Below, piece by piece: positions 26,561 to 34,404 of a DNA stretch of 44,333 nucleotides. The notes beneath the pieces were generated by a model. It did no database searches, had not been told where the DNA came from, and saw only the letters and a list, made by a program, of their open reading frames with translations. The position numbers and the translations under genes were made by a program. This DNA is from Tissierellia bacterium (GTDB taxonomy: Bacteria; Bacillota; Clostridia; Peptostreptococcales; Acidaminobacteraceae), in the NCBI GenBank assembly GCA_012520095.1, contig JAAYOV010000026.1, positions 1 to 44,333 of the forward strand. The letters are read 5' to 3'. The stretch's first letter is position 1, and each line of letters opens with the position of its first letter.

Positions 26561-28664
26561 GAAAATACCTCACCAGTTCAAAATTTATCTCTCCGCGCTG
26601 CGTATTGACGCTTGCCAGCTTCACTCTGAGTGCATGGCCGAGTTCAAGCCTCGTCCCTCTATCGCCGATGAGAAGATAATTCTCTTTATCAAAGCGGAAG
26701 AATTCGTCCAGTGAACTGAGGGAAATGAGCCCCTCCGCACTGTTGTCGAGTTCCACAAAGATCCCAAATCCGGTCATGCCTGAAATCACGCCGTCAAATT
26801 CTTGGCCAATTTTATCACTCATAAACTGCGCGGCTTTGATATCGTCAACTTTTCGTTCTGCATCATCAGCCCGGCGCTCTGTCATATTTGCCTGCTCAGC
26901 CACGGCTTCAAGAATCAACGTATAGTGCTCTTTTCGCTTGGCGTTCATCTTGCCCGCCAGCACCTCTTTGATGATCCTATGTATTTGCAAGTCGGGATAG
27001 CGGCGGATCGGAGAAGTAAAATGTGAATAATATGTGCTGGCTAAACCGAAATGTCCTTCAAAGTAATTTGTGTACTTCGCTTGTTTCAGACTTCGAAGCA
27101 TCATCTTGTTAATCAGATTTTCATGCGGAGTCCCCTCCACTTCATCAATCAAGAGATTCAAGGCCGAAGGATGAATGTTTTCCAGCCGTCCTTTTATATG
27201 ATAGCCGAAATTATGGATAAAGGTATTGAAAGCCATCAGCTTGTCTGCACTCGGTTTTTCATGGGTTCTATATAAAAATGGAGTACCAAGCCAATAAAAA
27301 TGCTCGCTGACGACTTCATTGGTCAAGATCATAAACTCCTCTATCAGACGGTTTCCTATTCTCCTTTCTCGGTGTTTCATAGAAATCGGCCATCCGTCCT
27401 CATCCAGCTCATAGTAGCTCTCCACCATCCCGAAATCGATGGCGCCTCTCAATCTGCGTTTTTCTGTCAGAAGCTTTGACAATTCCCCCATCGATAGGAG
27501 AGGTTCTTTTACTTCCTTCGGAAGAGATGTCTCCATTCCCTCCAGATAATCGGATACATCATCATATATCAGTCGATGAGAGCTTCGGATGACAGAGGGA
27601 AAGATCTCATGTGAAAGCACCTCGCCCTTTTTATTCAACTCCATCATCACACTCATCGCGCGCTTGTCTTCTCCGGGATTGAGCGAACACAAGTCATTGG
27701 AAAGCTCCTTCGGCAGCATCGGTAGAACACGTGAAACAAGATAAACACTGTTTCCACGCTTAAAGGCTTCTTTATCTATTGAGCTGTACTCTTTGACATA
27801 GTGAGTTACGTCTGCAATGTGTACCCCTAAGCGATACCCCTCCTCGCTTATCTCAAGGCTGATGGCATCATCGAGATCTTTGGCATCGGAACCGTCAATG
27901 GTAAACACGAGCAAGTCTCTTAAGTCTCTGCGACTGTCCCACTCTTGCGCACTGATCTGTCCACTAAGCTCTTTGGCCTCTTCCAGAACTTGCGGGGGAA
28001 ATTCGGCAGGAAGATTGAGTGAGCGGATGACGATCTCAACATCCAAACCGGGATCATCCTCGCTGCCTAGGATCTCTACAACCCTGCCCTCCGGATTTCT
28101 TCCTTCCGAAGGCCACCGAGTAATGGTTATTTCTGCAATCATCCCATTGTGATGTCTATTTAATCGATTCGTTCTGACATCTAAGTCAATATTTTGACGC
28201 ACCTTGCGATCATAGGGAATCAGAAAAGCGCGGTCCTTTTCAACACATAATTTGCCAATGATCGTACTCGTGCGCCGCTCAAGTATCTTATGCACAACCC
28301 CTTCTGCCTTTTGGGTTGCCGACTTAGGCTGAGTCAGGCGAATCAGGACGCGATCGCCGTTCATCGCCCCATTTAAGGCTCTTCCATGAACAAACACATC
28401 TTCCCGATCCGGATCGTCAAAGAGAAAGAAACCGAAATTCCGATCGGTTAGCTGAATCGTGCCAACATAGATCGAATCATTTGCAAGAAGGCGATAGCGC
28501 CCTTTTTTGGTTCGCTCAACCACCCCCTTGTAGGTAAGCTCAGAGAGGGCAATCGACAGCTGAGCATTCTCTTCTTTTTTAAGATTCAGAGACCGACTCA
28601 GCTCCTCAGCCGTCATCGCTTTGTGCTTTCGCTCCAGAATCTCCGTAATCATTTCAGTCAACAT
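26541..28664 (-). CDS. rnr: ribonuclease R
   Basis: 707 residues if started at the ATG 28664 (MLTEMITEILERKH), where TGGAGG lies 9 bases upstream; an in-frame ATG 15 bases earlier overlaps that site and is less likely. A 3'-5' exoribonuclease that degrades structured RNA. In order: an N-terminal winged-helix-like part (KHKAMTAEELSRSLNL), two cold-shock OB folds (YVGTIQLTDRNFGFFL), the RNB catalytic domain with DGSDAKDLDDAISLE (metal-binding aspartates), and a C-terminal S1 domain (EFDGVISGMTGFGIFVEL). The Lys-rich tail of E. coli RNase R is absent. smpB, its usual neighbour, is not in the window. It overlaps the upstream WYL-like gene by 11 bases. Confidence 0.96.
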   Translation of the reverse strand: MLTEMITEILERKHKAMTAEELSRSLNLKKEENAQLSIALSELTYKGVVERTKKGRYRLLANDSIYVGTIQLTDRNFGFFLFDDPDREDVFVHGRALNGAMNGDRVLIRLTQPKSATQKAEGVVHKILERRTSTIIGKLCVEKDRAFLIPYDRKVRQNIDLDVRTNRLNRHHNGMIAEITITRWPSEGRNPEGRVVEILGSEDDPGLDVEIVIRSLNLPAEFPPQVLEEAKELSGQISAQEWDSRRDLRDLLVFTIDGSDAKDLDDAISLEISEEGYRLGVHIADVTHYVKEYSSIDKEAFKRGNSVYLVSRVLPMLPKELSNDLCSLNPGEDKRAMSVMMELNKKGEVLSHEIFPSVIRSSHRLIYDDVSDYLEGMETSLPKEVKEPLLSMGELSKLLTEKRRLRGAIDFGMVESYYELDEDGWPISMKHRERRIGNRLIEEFMILTNEVVSEHFYWLGTPFLYRTHEKPSADKLMAFNTFIHNFGYHIKGRLENIHPSALNLLIDEVEGTPHENLINKMMLRSLKQAKYTNYFEGHFGLASTYYSHFTSPIRRYPDLQIHRIIKEVLAGKMNAKRKEHYTLILEAVAEQANMTERRADDAERKVDDIKAAQFMSDKIGQEFDGVISGMTGFGIFVELDNSAEGLISLSSLDEFFRFDKENYLLIGDRGTRLELGHALRVKLASVNTQRGEINFELVRYFHETSRK

Positions 28665-29433
28665 GATTTTTTCCTCCATCCAGAAGCAGCGCCTCAGGAT
28701 CTATTTCCCTAATGAAGTCAAAGAAGTCTTGAGGGAGATATACGCGTGAAGAAAGGAGCACATCTTTGCCTCTTGGAATGATCGTCGCCTCCTCCTCAAG
28801 AAAAGGAACAATGCGCGTCAGAGCATCTGAGCACACCAGCACTTGAATTCGTTCCCTCCGTATCTTGCTCGGCCGATACGCTTCCACGATTTGCTCAAGC
28901 TTCAAATTCACAGGCTGCTCTGAAAGATCTTGAGCAAGAATCATCGTCATTTCATCCGTTCGTAAGATGTTTTCCACACGAATTTCCTTTATATACTCTC
29001 CCTGTTCTTCCTCAAAGTGAACAATGAGGGAATCATTGTTCTTCACCGCCTTTTCAATCATTTCATCCAGAAGCTGGAGATTCTGTCTGCTCGCTCGACC
29101 TCCTTGCAATCGCAACAAATCATCCGCTGCCGCCCGGAGCAGAACCATGTCGGCGAGTCTCCTTTGAAGCTTCGGATTTGTTTCTCTCAACAGGCGCTGA
29201 AAATCTTTCAGCGTTTCCATTTCTTCTTCATGCAGAAAGAGAGAAAAGACATCATCATCTTCAAGCCAGAAGCCCTCTCCTATGCGAATAGGAATGGCAC
29301 TGTCCATAAGAACCTGTGCCAATTGCATGAGTTCTTCTTTTGTGCAGTCGAGAGCTTCACAGAGTTCCCTTTCTCGAACAACTCCTCTTGCCAGTAGATA
29401 GAAGTACAGCCTCAAAGCTTTTCGTATAGACAA
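28654..29433 (-). CDS. WYL-domain-like protein (putative regulator)
   Basis: 259 residues from TTG after AAGGAAAGG. The N-terminus (about 1-75) looks like a winged helix (LYFYLLARGVVRERELCEALDCTKEELMQLAQ). The middle (about 80-130) is helical, and residues 130-200 resemble the SH3-like WYL fold: DSLIVHFEEEQGEYIKEIRV and VNLKLEQIVEAYRPS. The exact W-Y-L triad is not conserved, so this is a probable assignment. WYL proteins are usually transcription factors sensing nucleic acids or small ligands. Being overlapped with RNase R, it may be a nucleic-acid-linked regulator. A possible extended -10 (TGTTATAGT) lies near 29500. Confidence 0.6.
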   Translation of the reverse strand: MSIRKALRLYFYLLARGVVRERELCEALDCTKEELMQLAQVLMDSAIPIRIGEGFWLEDDDVFSLFLHEEEMETLKDFQRLLRETNPKLQRRLADMVLLRAAADDLLRLQGGRASRQNLQLLDEMIEKAVKNNDSLIVHFEEEQGEYIKEIRVENILRTDEMTMILAQDLSEQPVNLKLEQIVEAYRPSKIRRERIQVLVCSDALTRIVPFLEEEATIIPRGKDVLLSSRVYLPQDFFDFIREIDPEALLLDGGKNHVD

Positions 29434-29559
29434 GTTTCTTCCTTTCCTTATAAAAGATGTTGCCGCTGCTCGCTTACACCACAGGCTCTTGAAATACTAT
29501 AACACAGTCCCCCGGCTTCTCCTCTTTCCTGATTGAAAAATTTCACTCATAAACTCAAG

Positions 29560-29583
29560 AAAAAATCCCCATGATACATGGGG
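29560..29583 (-). terminator. terminator after the universal stress gene
   Basis: CCCCATG-TAT-CATGGGG followed by ATTTTTTC on the minus strand is a compact intrinsic terminator 18 bases after the stop. Confidence 0.88.
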
Positions 29584-29600
29584 TAAATGATAATCGCACT

Positions 29601-30041
29601 CTATTTATTTTCCTGGGTTTTGACGGGAATGGCCAAGACGGGAACCGTGGAGTGATGGAGTACATAATTTGTCACAGAGCCGATCAAGATCCGACTGAGC
29701 GTCGAATTGTTTTGGGTAGCCATGATGACAAGATCGACGGGGTTCTTTTCGATATACGTCTGAATCTGCACTCCCGGAGTGCCCAGCACAATCTCGCTTG
29801 TCATGTTGAGATCCGGAAATTCTTTCATGACTTTTTCGTGGAGGGCATTTGCAGCCGACTCCATTCTCTCGAGAAGAGCAGCGTCCATTTCTGTAAAGCC
29901 GGTCAGCTTTGTACCTACATCAACACTGGTCAAAAGAATAAAGCGGGCATCTACCATTTCAGTGAGTTTCTGTGCCATTTCGACTGCAAGTTTACTGCCT
30001 AGTGAATCGTCAATGGGGAGCAACACAGTTATCTCTTTCAT
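29601..30041 (-). CDS. universal stress protein family (UspA-like)
   Basis: 146 residues, ATG with AAAGGAGG upstream. The Usp alpha/beta fold is recognisable from the first strand ITVLLPIDDSLGSKLAVEMA, the long third strand VDLVIMATQNNSTLSRILIGS and the last VTNYVLHHSTVPVLAIP. ATP-binding Usps carry G-2x-G-9x-G(S/T) after the fourth strand; here ATQNNSTLSRILIGS lacks the first glycines, so this is probably a non-ATP-binding UspA-type member. It is third in a likely operon after the lipoprotein and OsmC genes. A role in stress survival is only inferred from the family. Confidence 0.9.
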   Translation of the reverse strand: MKEITVLLPIDDSLGSKLAVEMAQKLTEMVDARFILLTSVDVGTKLTGFTEMDAALLERMESAANALHEKVMKEFPDLNMTSEIVLGTPGVQIQTYIEKNPVDLVIMATQNNSTLSRILIGSVTNYVLHHSTVPVLAIPVKTQENK

Positions 30042-30090
30042 GATCTGCCTCCTTTGTTTCTTTTCTACCCGAAAAAGAGGCGAATCACGC

Positions 30091-30480
30091 TTATTTTTCT
30101 TTTATGGTGATGATATTTGTAAACTCCGCCACCTGTGAGAGTGTATGATGGATGGAACAGTACTTTCCTGCCAAGAAAGCGCTGCGCTCTGCATCTTTTT
30201 CACTAATATCCCCGACATATGTGATATAGATCACTGCTTTTTCCAATGTTTCGGGGCGTTCTGTACGCTTATTGCCTTCAATCCGGATCTCAATCGCATC
30301 AACTTCGATCTTTTTCTTCGCCAGAATATCTCTCAATGTGTAATAGAAACAGCTGCTTAAGGCGCCCAAAAGCAATTCATAGGGAAGAAACTCCTGCTCA
30401 CTGCCTCCGATTTGAATTTCACCGCGTTCTGTCGCAATCCATTTCTCTTTTTTTGTGTATTTACTATTGACAACGATCAT
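30091..30480 (-). CDS. OsmC-family peroxide-reductase-like protein
   Basis: 129 residues, ATG with AAGGAGG upstream. OsmC/Ohr proteins reduce hydroperoxides with two cysteines; here they appear as SSCFYYTLRDIL (about residue 43) and KYCSIHHTLSQV (about 107), with the typical PYELLLGALSSC helix start. The short length and N-terminal strands match the YhfA/OsmC-like subgroup rather than Ohr. It begins 9 bases after the lipoprotein gene and is followed 49 bases later by the Usp gene, suggesting an oxidative or general stress operon. Confidence 0.9.
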   Translation of the reverse strand: MIVVNSKYTKKEKWIATERGEIQIGGSEQEFLPYELLLGALSSCFYYTLRDILAKKKIEVDAIEIRIEGNKRTERPETLEKAVIYITYVGDISEKDAERSAFLAGKYCSIHHTLSQVAEFTNIITIKEK

Positions 30481-30489
30481 GATTCCTCC

Positions 30490-30900
30490 TTATTTGATCA
30501 GTTTTTCCAGTATTTCTCGCAATTGCATGTCTCTATTTTTATAATACGCAAAATAGCGGGTGACCTCATTGTTGCCCGGCGAAAATCCTCCGTCTCTCGG
30601 ATAGTCATCTTTTAAGCGAAGAAAAAAATGCGCACGAACGATGATCACCTGCCTGTCTTCATGGACTACCTGAAGACTTCTCTCTGTCGCTTCTATTACA
30701 TAACTTAAAAAAGACTCTATCGCCTCGCGTTTAGGAGAAAATGCCTCGAGCAGTTTCATCTGTGTGCCGATGTCTCTGTTGTTCATACTGAGGATATAAC
30801 TCCTCGTCCTGTCAATGGCGATCTTCTCATATGGAACACGGCAGGCAATTAAAAGCGTCAGTCCTAAAAGTAAAGTGAGACACCTTTTTTTTCTGTTCAT
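30490..30900 (-). CDS. small putative lipoprotein of unknown function
   Basis: 136 residues. A basic start (MNRKKR), a hydrophobic core and a good lipobox LIAC (Cys20) predict a lipoprotein. The mature part (TRSYILSMNNRDIGTQMKLL ... VIIVRAHFFLRLKDDYP) resembles in layout an NTF2-like alpha+beta fold, helices followed by curved strands, but I do not recognise a named family. No ribosome site precedes the ATG and a perfect TATAAT lies only 9 bases upstream, so the message may be almost leaderless. It is the first gene of the lipoprotein-OsmC-Usp set. Confidence 0.65.
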   Translation of the reverse strand: MNRKKRCLTLLLGLTLLIACRVPYEKIAIDRTRSYILSMNNRDIGTQMKLLEAFSPKREAIESFLSYVIEATERSLQVVHEDRQVIIVRAHFFLRLKDDYPRDGGFSPGNNEVTRYFAYYKNRDMQLREILEKLIK

Positions 30901-30909
30901 ACTGTCTCT

Positions 30910-30915
30910 ATTATA
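30910..30915 (-). promoter_or_regulatory. -10 element immediately upstream of the lipoprotein gene
   Basis: TATAAT (minus strand 30915-30910) ends 9 bases before the ATG at 30900. A TTGACG sits 22 bases before it, too far for a normal spacer. If used, transcription would start within a few bases of the ATG. Confidence 0.45.
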
Positions 30916-31002
30916 CCCTTATATACACTATTTTGTCTCGTCAAGCCGCCAAAAGCTCCCGTTGTCTCGTCCATTTGATGTATTTATGAAAACACCTGCA
31001 TC

Positions 31003-31030
31003 AAAAAGACCGACTTCCATACCGAAATCG
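31003..31030 (-). terminator. terminator after the biotin carrier gene
   Basis: CGATTTC-GGTATG-GAAGTCG (7 bp with one G-U) followed by GTCTTTTTG on the minus strand, about 43 bases after the stop. Confidence 0.65.
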
Positions 31031-31072
31031 ATCTTCTTTTCCATTTGCCGGCTTATTTTCTCTCAAACGAAT

Positions 31073-31453
31073 CTATCTCAGGTTGATCAGCGCCTCGCCC
31101 GATTCCACATGATCTCCCGCGGAGACTAGGATCTCACCAACGACTCCCCCTGAGGGACTGCGGATCTCGTTTTCCATCTTCATTGCTTCAAGGATGAGGA
31201 GAAGTTGGTCTTTCTCCACTGCCTCTCCCTCCTTTACCGCCACAGAAATGATCTTTCCGGGCATCGGACTTTCGACAGTATTTGCCCCTCCTTGAGGCTC
31301 AGGCTTTGGCGATAATGGAGGAGCCGGAGACGGGGCGGGTGTGCTAGGCGCACTCGATGCAAGGGGAATAAAACCGGGTTTGCTTTCCTGCTGCTCCAGA
31401 GCTTTCACTTCTACCAAATAACTGACACCGTTGACTATGACTTCATAACGCAT
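31073..31453 (-). CDS. biotin carrier protein of a Na+-translocating decarboxylase
   Basis: 126 residues. The C-terminal 70 residues are a biotinyl domain with the biotin-lysine motif EAMKMENEI and the flanking VESPMPGKIISVAV and GDHVESGEALINL strands. The N-terminus (MRYEVIVNGVSYLVEV) resembles the first strand of gamma/delta carrier subunits such as GcdC or MmdC, and the middle (about 28-55) is a Pro/Ala/Ser-rich flexible linker. It carries CO2 on biotin between the carboxyltransferase and the membrane beta subunit. It follows the small membrane subunit by 2 bases. Whether the complex acts on oxaloacetate, methylmalonyl-CoA or glutaconyl-CoA cannot be told. Confidence 0.9.
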   Translation of the reverse strand: MRYEVIVNGVSYLVEVKALEQQESKPGFIPLASSAPSTPAPSPAPPLSPKPEPQGGANTVESPMPGKIISVAVKEGEAVEKDQLLLILEAMKMENEIRSPSGGVVGEILVSAGDHVESGEALINLR

Positions 31454-31455
31454 AA

Positions 31456-31713
31456 TTACTCCCCTTTATTCCTTTCTATACTGATCTGCCACTGTTTATC
31501 TTCATCCAACGCTCCCATCTCATATTTTACAGCTGCGACAATTGCCGCGAGAACGGCAGACTCGTCATCCGAGGACTCAGCTGGTAAAACAGGCAACGGC
31601 TCAACCGGAACAGACTTGCTTCTTGAAAGAATATACACTAAGAGGTATATGAGCAGCATGACAATAAACACCGATATCATGCCAATCACCAACAGCTCTA
31701 AACCCTGTATCAT
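31456..31713 (-). CDS. OadG-like small membrane subunit
   Basis: 85 residues, ATG with GGAGGAGG upstream. A single transmembrane helix at about 7-30 (LLVIGMISVFIVMLLIYLLVYI) is followed by a short linker and a soluble tail (AESSDDESAVLAAIVAAVKYEMG), which matches the OadG / MmdD / GcdD assembly subunit. The ESAVLAAIVAAV helix is a family hallmark. It holds the peripheral and membrane parts of the decarboxylase together. It lies between the beta subunit gene (15 bases) and the carrier gene (2 bases). Confidence 0.88.
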   Translation of the reverse strand: MIQGLELLVIGMISVFIVMLLIYLLVYILSRSKSVPVEPLPVLPAESSDDESAVLAAIVAAVKYEMGALDEDKQWQISIERNKGE

Positions 31714-31728
31714 TTGGCTTCCTCCTCC

Positions 31729-32862
31729 TTAAAACAAGCCCCAAGCTCTGGCAAAGCTTAGAATCACGCCTCCTGCAACAACCGAGCCGATCTGGCCGGC
31801 GACATTGGCCCCTATGGCATGCATCAGCAGGTGATTTTGGCTATCTTCTTCCAAACCCATCTTCTGAATGACCCTCGCCGACATCGGAAAAGCAGAAATA
31901 CCTGCAGCGCCGACCATCGGGTTCACTTTATTTCCTTCAGAGCGGAAGAGGTTCAAAAACTTGGCAAAAAGCACCCCTCCAACCGTATCAAACACAAAGC
32001 CCAAGAGGCCCAGCCCCATGACCATGAGCGTCTGAGGGGTGACAAAGACTTGATATCGCATTTGAAACGATACTGTAATCCCCAAAAAGATTGTAATCAG
32101 ATTGGCAAGAGGTCCTTGTGCCGTCTGCGATAAGTTGTCGAGAACCCCGCATTCTCTGAGAAGGTTTCCGAACATCAAAAACCCCACGAGTGAAACAGAA
32201 TCCGGAGCAACGAGACCGGCAATCAACGTAACAAATATAGGAAACAATAATCTCGTTCTTCTTGAAACGGATTGGGGATTATATGCCATCTTAATAGCGC
32301 GTTCACGCTTGGTCGTCACCAGTTTGATGGCGAAGGGCTGGATAATGGGCACCATCGCCATATATGAATATGCCGCCACTGTAATCGCGCCCACATAGCT
32401 GCTTTGAAGCCTTTGGGAGACGAGAATAGACGTCGGACCGTCTGCGGCAGCTATGACGCCAATGCTCATCGCGTCATTGAGTTCAAAACCCAATCCAAGG
32501 CTGACCAAGACAGTTAAGAAGATGCCGACCTGTGCCGCGCCGCCGAAAACAAGCATGAGGGGGTTGCTGAGCAGCGGGCCGAAGTCGATCATCGCGCCTA
32601 TACCGACAAATAGCAGGATGGGAAAAGCTTCTGCCGCCTCGATTCCCACTGTGTAAAGCCACTCAATGATTCCATTTTCACCTAGAACACCTGTCAAAGG
32701 AAGGTTTACGAGTATAGCTCCGATTCCCATAGGAAGCAACAGTGCAGGCTCAAACTCTTTTTCAATGGCAAGATAAATCAGCACTCCGCCAACGAGCCAC
32801 ATCAGCACCATCTGCCAGTTCAACAGCCTTATTCCCTGTGTTAAAAAATCGAGTATATTCAA
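31729..32862 (-). CDS. Na+-translocating decarboxylase beta subunit (OadB/GcdB/MmdB)
   Basis: 377 residues from TTG (LNILDFLTQGIRLLNW) after AAGGAG; the longer reading extends into the promoter region and was rejected. About nine to eleven hydrophobic helices. The sodium- and proton-coupling region AAADGPTSILVSQRL contains the conserved Asp, and LIGVVFDTVGG-like and NPMVGAAGISAFPMSARVIQ stretches are diagnostic. This subunit decarboxylates carboxybiotin and pumps Na+ outward, conserving energy from a decarboxylation in anaerobes. No carboxyltransferase alpha gene is found on either side within the window. A cre site in the leader suggests glucose repression. Confidence 0.94.
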   Translation of the reverse strand: MNILDFLTQGIRLLNWQMVLMWLVGGVLIYLAIEKEFEPALLLPMGIGAILVNLPLTGVLGENGIIEWLYTVGIEAAEAFPILLFVGIGAMIDFGPLLSNPLMLVFGGAAQVGIFLTVLVSLGLGFELNDAMSIGVIAAADGPTSILVSQRLQSSYVGAITVAAYSYMAMVPIIQPFAIKLVTTKRERAIKMAYNPQSVSRRTRLLFPIFVTLIAGLVAPDSVSLVGFLMFGNLLRECGVLDNLSQTAQGPLANLITIFLGITVSFQMRYQVFVTPQTLMVMGLGLLGFVFDTVGGVLFAKFLNLFRSEGNKVNPMVGAAGISAFPMSARVIQKMGLEEDSQNHLLMHAIGANVAGQIGSVVAGGVILSFARAWGLF

Positions 32863-32902
32863 TTGCGTCTCCTTCTGCGCATAGCAGTAAAAGTAATATA
32901 CT

Positions 32903-32917
32903 ATGTAAACGTATGCA
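32903..32917 (-). promoter_or_regulatory. CcpA cre site in the decarboxylase leader
   Basis: ATGTAAACGTATGCA matches the WTGNAANCGNWNNCW consensus at every position. It lies just downstream of the presumed transcription start (near 32920), where bound CcpA would block elongation. Confidence 0.7.
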
Positions 32918-32926
32918 GATGCCCTC

Positions 32927-32935
32927 ATTATAGCA
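32927..32935 (-). promoter_or_regulatory. extended -10 promoter of the decarboxylase operon
   Basis: TGCTATAAT on the minus strand (perfect TATAAT at 32932-32927 with the TG extension). A -35 is weak. It is 65 bases from the TTG start. Confidence 0.65.
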
Positions 32936-32993
32936 GAAGCCGGAACCGTCTCATCATATTTGTATCAACAAACAAGTGACAATTAGCCATACC

Positions 32994-34361
32994 CTATTTG
33001 CTTTTTCTTCCCAAATTGAGTTGATGAAAAACATCATGAACATTTCTGACCCCGAGTATTTCCATCCCTTCCAAAGTAAAGGATGTCTTGCCGGGGATCA
33101 TCGCTCTTTTATATCCCTGCCGCTTGGCTTCTGCCAGACGCTGCTCGACCTGCGGAACACTTCTCACTTCCCCAAGAAGCCCGACCTCTCCAAAAAACAC
33201 CATATCTCTTGGGATCGGTTGATTAAAATAAGACGAGCCTATCGATACCATCATGGGAAGAGTCAACGCCGGCTCGTTCAATGTAATCCCGCCTACGGCA
33301 TTGACATAGATGTCCTGATTTTGCATGAACAATCCGCGCTTTTTCTCTAAAATCGCCACAGTTAATACAAGTTTATTGTAGTCTACTCCCAAAGCCATTC
33401 GCCTGGGAGCGGCAAAATTGGTCGGCGAGACGAGACTCTGTATTTCCACCAAAAGCGGCCGTGTCCCTTCTATGGAAACAAATACAACGGTTCCGGATTC
33501 ATTCGTCTGGCTATGACTTAAAAACAGTTCCGATGGATTCGATACGATCTGCAACCCGCGTCCACTCATCGAAAATAGACCTACCTCATTTGTAGATCCG
33601 AATCGATTCTTCACCGCTCTTAAAATTCGATACAGATTACTGCCGTCTCCTTCAAAGTACAAGACGGTATCCACCATGTGCTCCAGAACTTTTGGTCCGG
33701 CAAGAGAGCCTGACTTCGTGACGTGCCCGACAATAAATGTCGCGATGCCATAGCCTTTTGCAATTTTCGTTAACTGAGAGGTCACCTCTCTCACTTGCGA
33801 GACGCTTCCTGGAGCAGCGCTCAAATTCATCGTGCTCATCGTCTGAATCGAATCGAGGATCAAAATATCCGGATTTTCCTGCCGGATCGTCTGATAGATC
33901 TTCTCAAAAGTCGTCTCCGAAAGAAGAAGGACCCCTTCTCCTTCAACACCAAGGCGATTGGCACGCATCTTAATCTGGTGCTTGCTTTCCTCTCCCGATA
34001 CGTATAACACTCTCTTTCCCTGTCTTGCCAGAGAATCAGCCATCTGAAGCAGAAGAGTGCTCTTGCCGATGCCGGGTTCTCCACCAACAAGAATGAGAGA
34101 TCCGTCGACGATTCCGCCCCCTAAGACACGGTCCAGCTCGCTGTTGTTGGTCGTCGAGCGATGCTCTTCGCTCAGCTCCACATCACTTAGACGCTGTGCC
34201 CGAACGGGATCGCCTATGTCCGCAAGCGCAGCAGAACTCTTCTTAGACTCAATGACTTCTTCAGTAAAAGAATTCCAAGAACCGCAGTCACTGCATCTGC
34301 CCATCCATTTGGGAGAAACACTTCCGCACTCATTGCATACAAAATGTGTCTTGATTTTCAT
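32994..34361 (-). CDS. radA: DNA repair protein RadA
   Basis: 455 residues. In order: an N-terminal zinc finger (C9xxC12...C23xxC26), a RecA-like ATPase with Walker A GEPGIGKST, Walker B ILILDSIQTM and the RadA-specific KNRFGST motif, then a Lon-protease-like C-terminal domain (about 290-450; NAVGGITLNEPALTLPMMVS) without protease activity. RadA drives branch migration during recombination repair. The start is supported by the zinc-finger position. The upstream neighbour is the EF-G paralogue, separated by a terminator. Family length (about 450) matches. Confidence 0.97.
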   Translation of the reverse strand: MKIKTHFVCNECGSVSPKWMGRCSDCGSWNSFTEEVIESKKSSAALADIGDPVRAQRLSDVELSEEHRSTTNNSELDRVLGGGIVDGSLILVGGEPGIGKSTLLLQMADSLARQGKRVLYVSGEESKHQIKMRANRLGVEGEGVLLLSETTFEKIYQTIRQENPDILILDSIQTMSTMNLSAAPGSVSQVREVTSQLTKIAKGYGIATFIVGHVTKSGSLAGPKVLEHMVDTVLYFEGDGSNLYRILRAVKNRFGSTNEVGLFSMSGRGLQIVSNPSELFLSHSQTNESGTVVFVSIEGTRPLLVEIQSLVSPTNFAAPRRMALGVDYNKLVLTVAILEKKRGLFMQNQDIYVNAVGGITLNEPALTLPMMVSIGSSYFNQPIPRDMVFFGEVGLLGEVRSVPQVEQRLAEAKRQGYKRAMIPGKTSFTLEGMEILGVRNVHDVFHQLNLGRKSK

Positions 34362-34375
34362 TTATCATTCCATAG

Positions 34376-34404
34376 AAAAAAAGAGGAGGTCATCCCCCTC
34401 TCTT
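34376..34404 (-). terminator. terminator after the EF-G paralogue
   Basis: AAAGAGAGG / CCTCCTCTTT with a bulge, loop around GGGATGA, followed by TTTTTCT on the minus strand. The stem begins at the stop codon of the EF-G-like gene. Confidence 0.7.

Noticed and set aside
32863-32928. Longer N-terminus for the decarboxylase beta subunit
   Set aside because: It would translate the cre site and leader; the TTG at 32862 follows AAGGAG and matches the usual family length.
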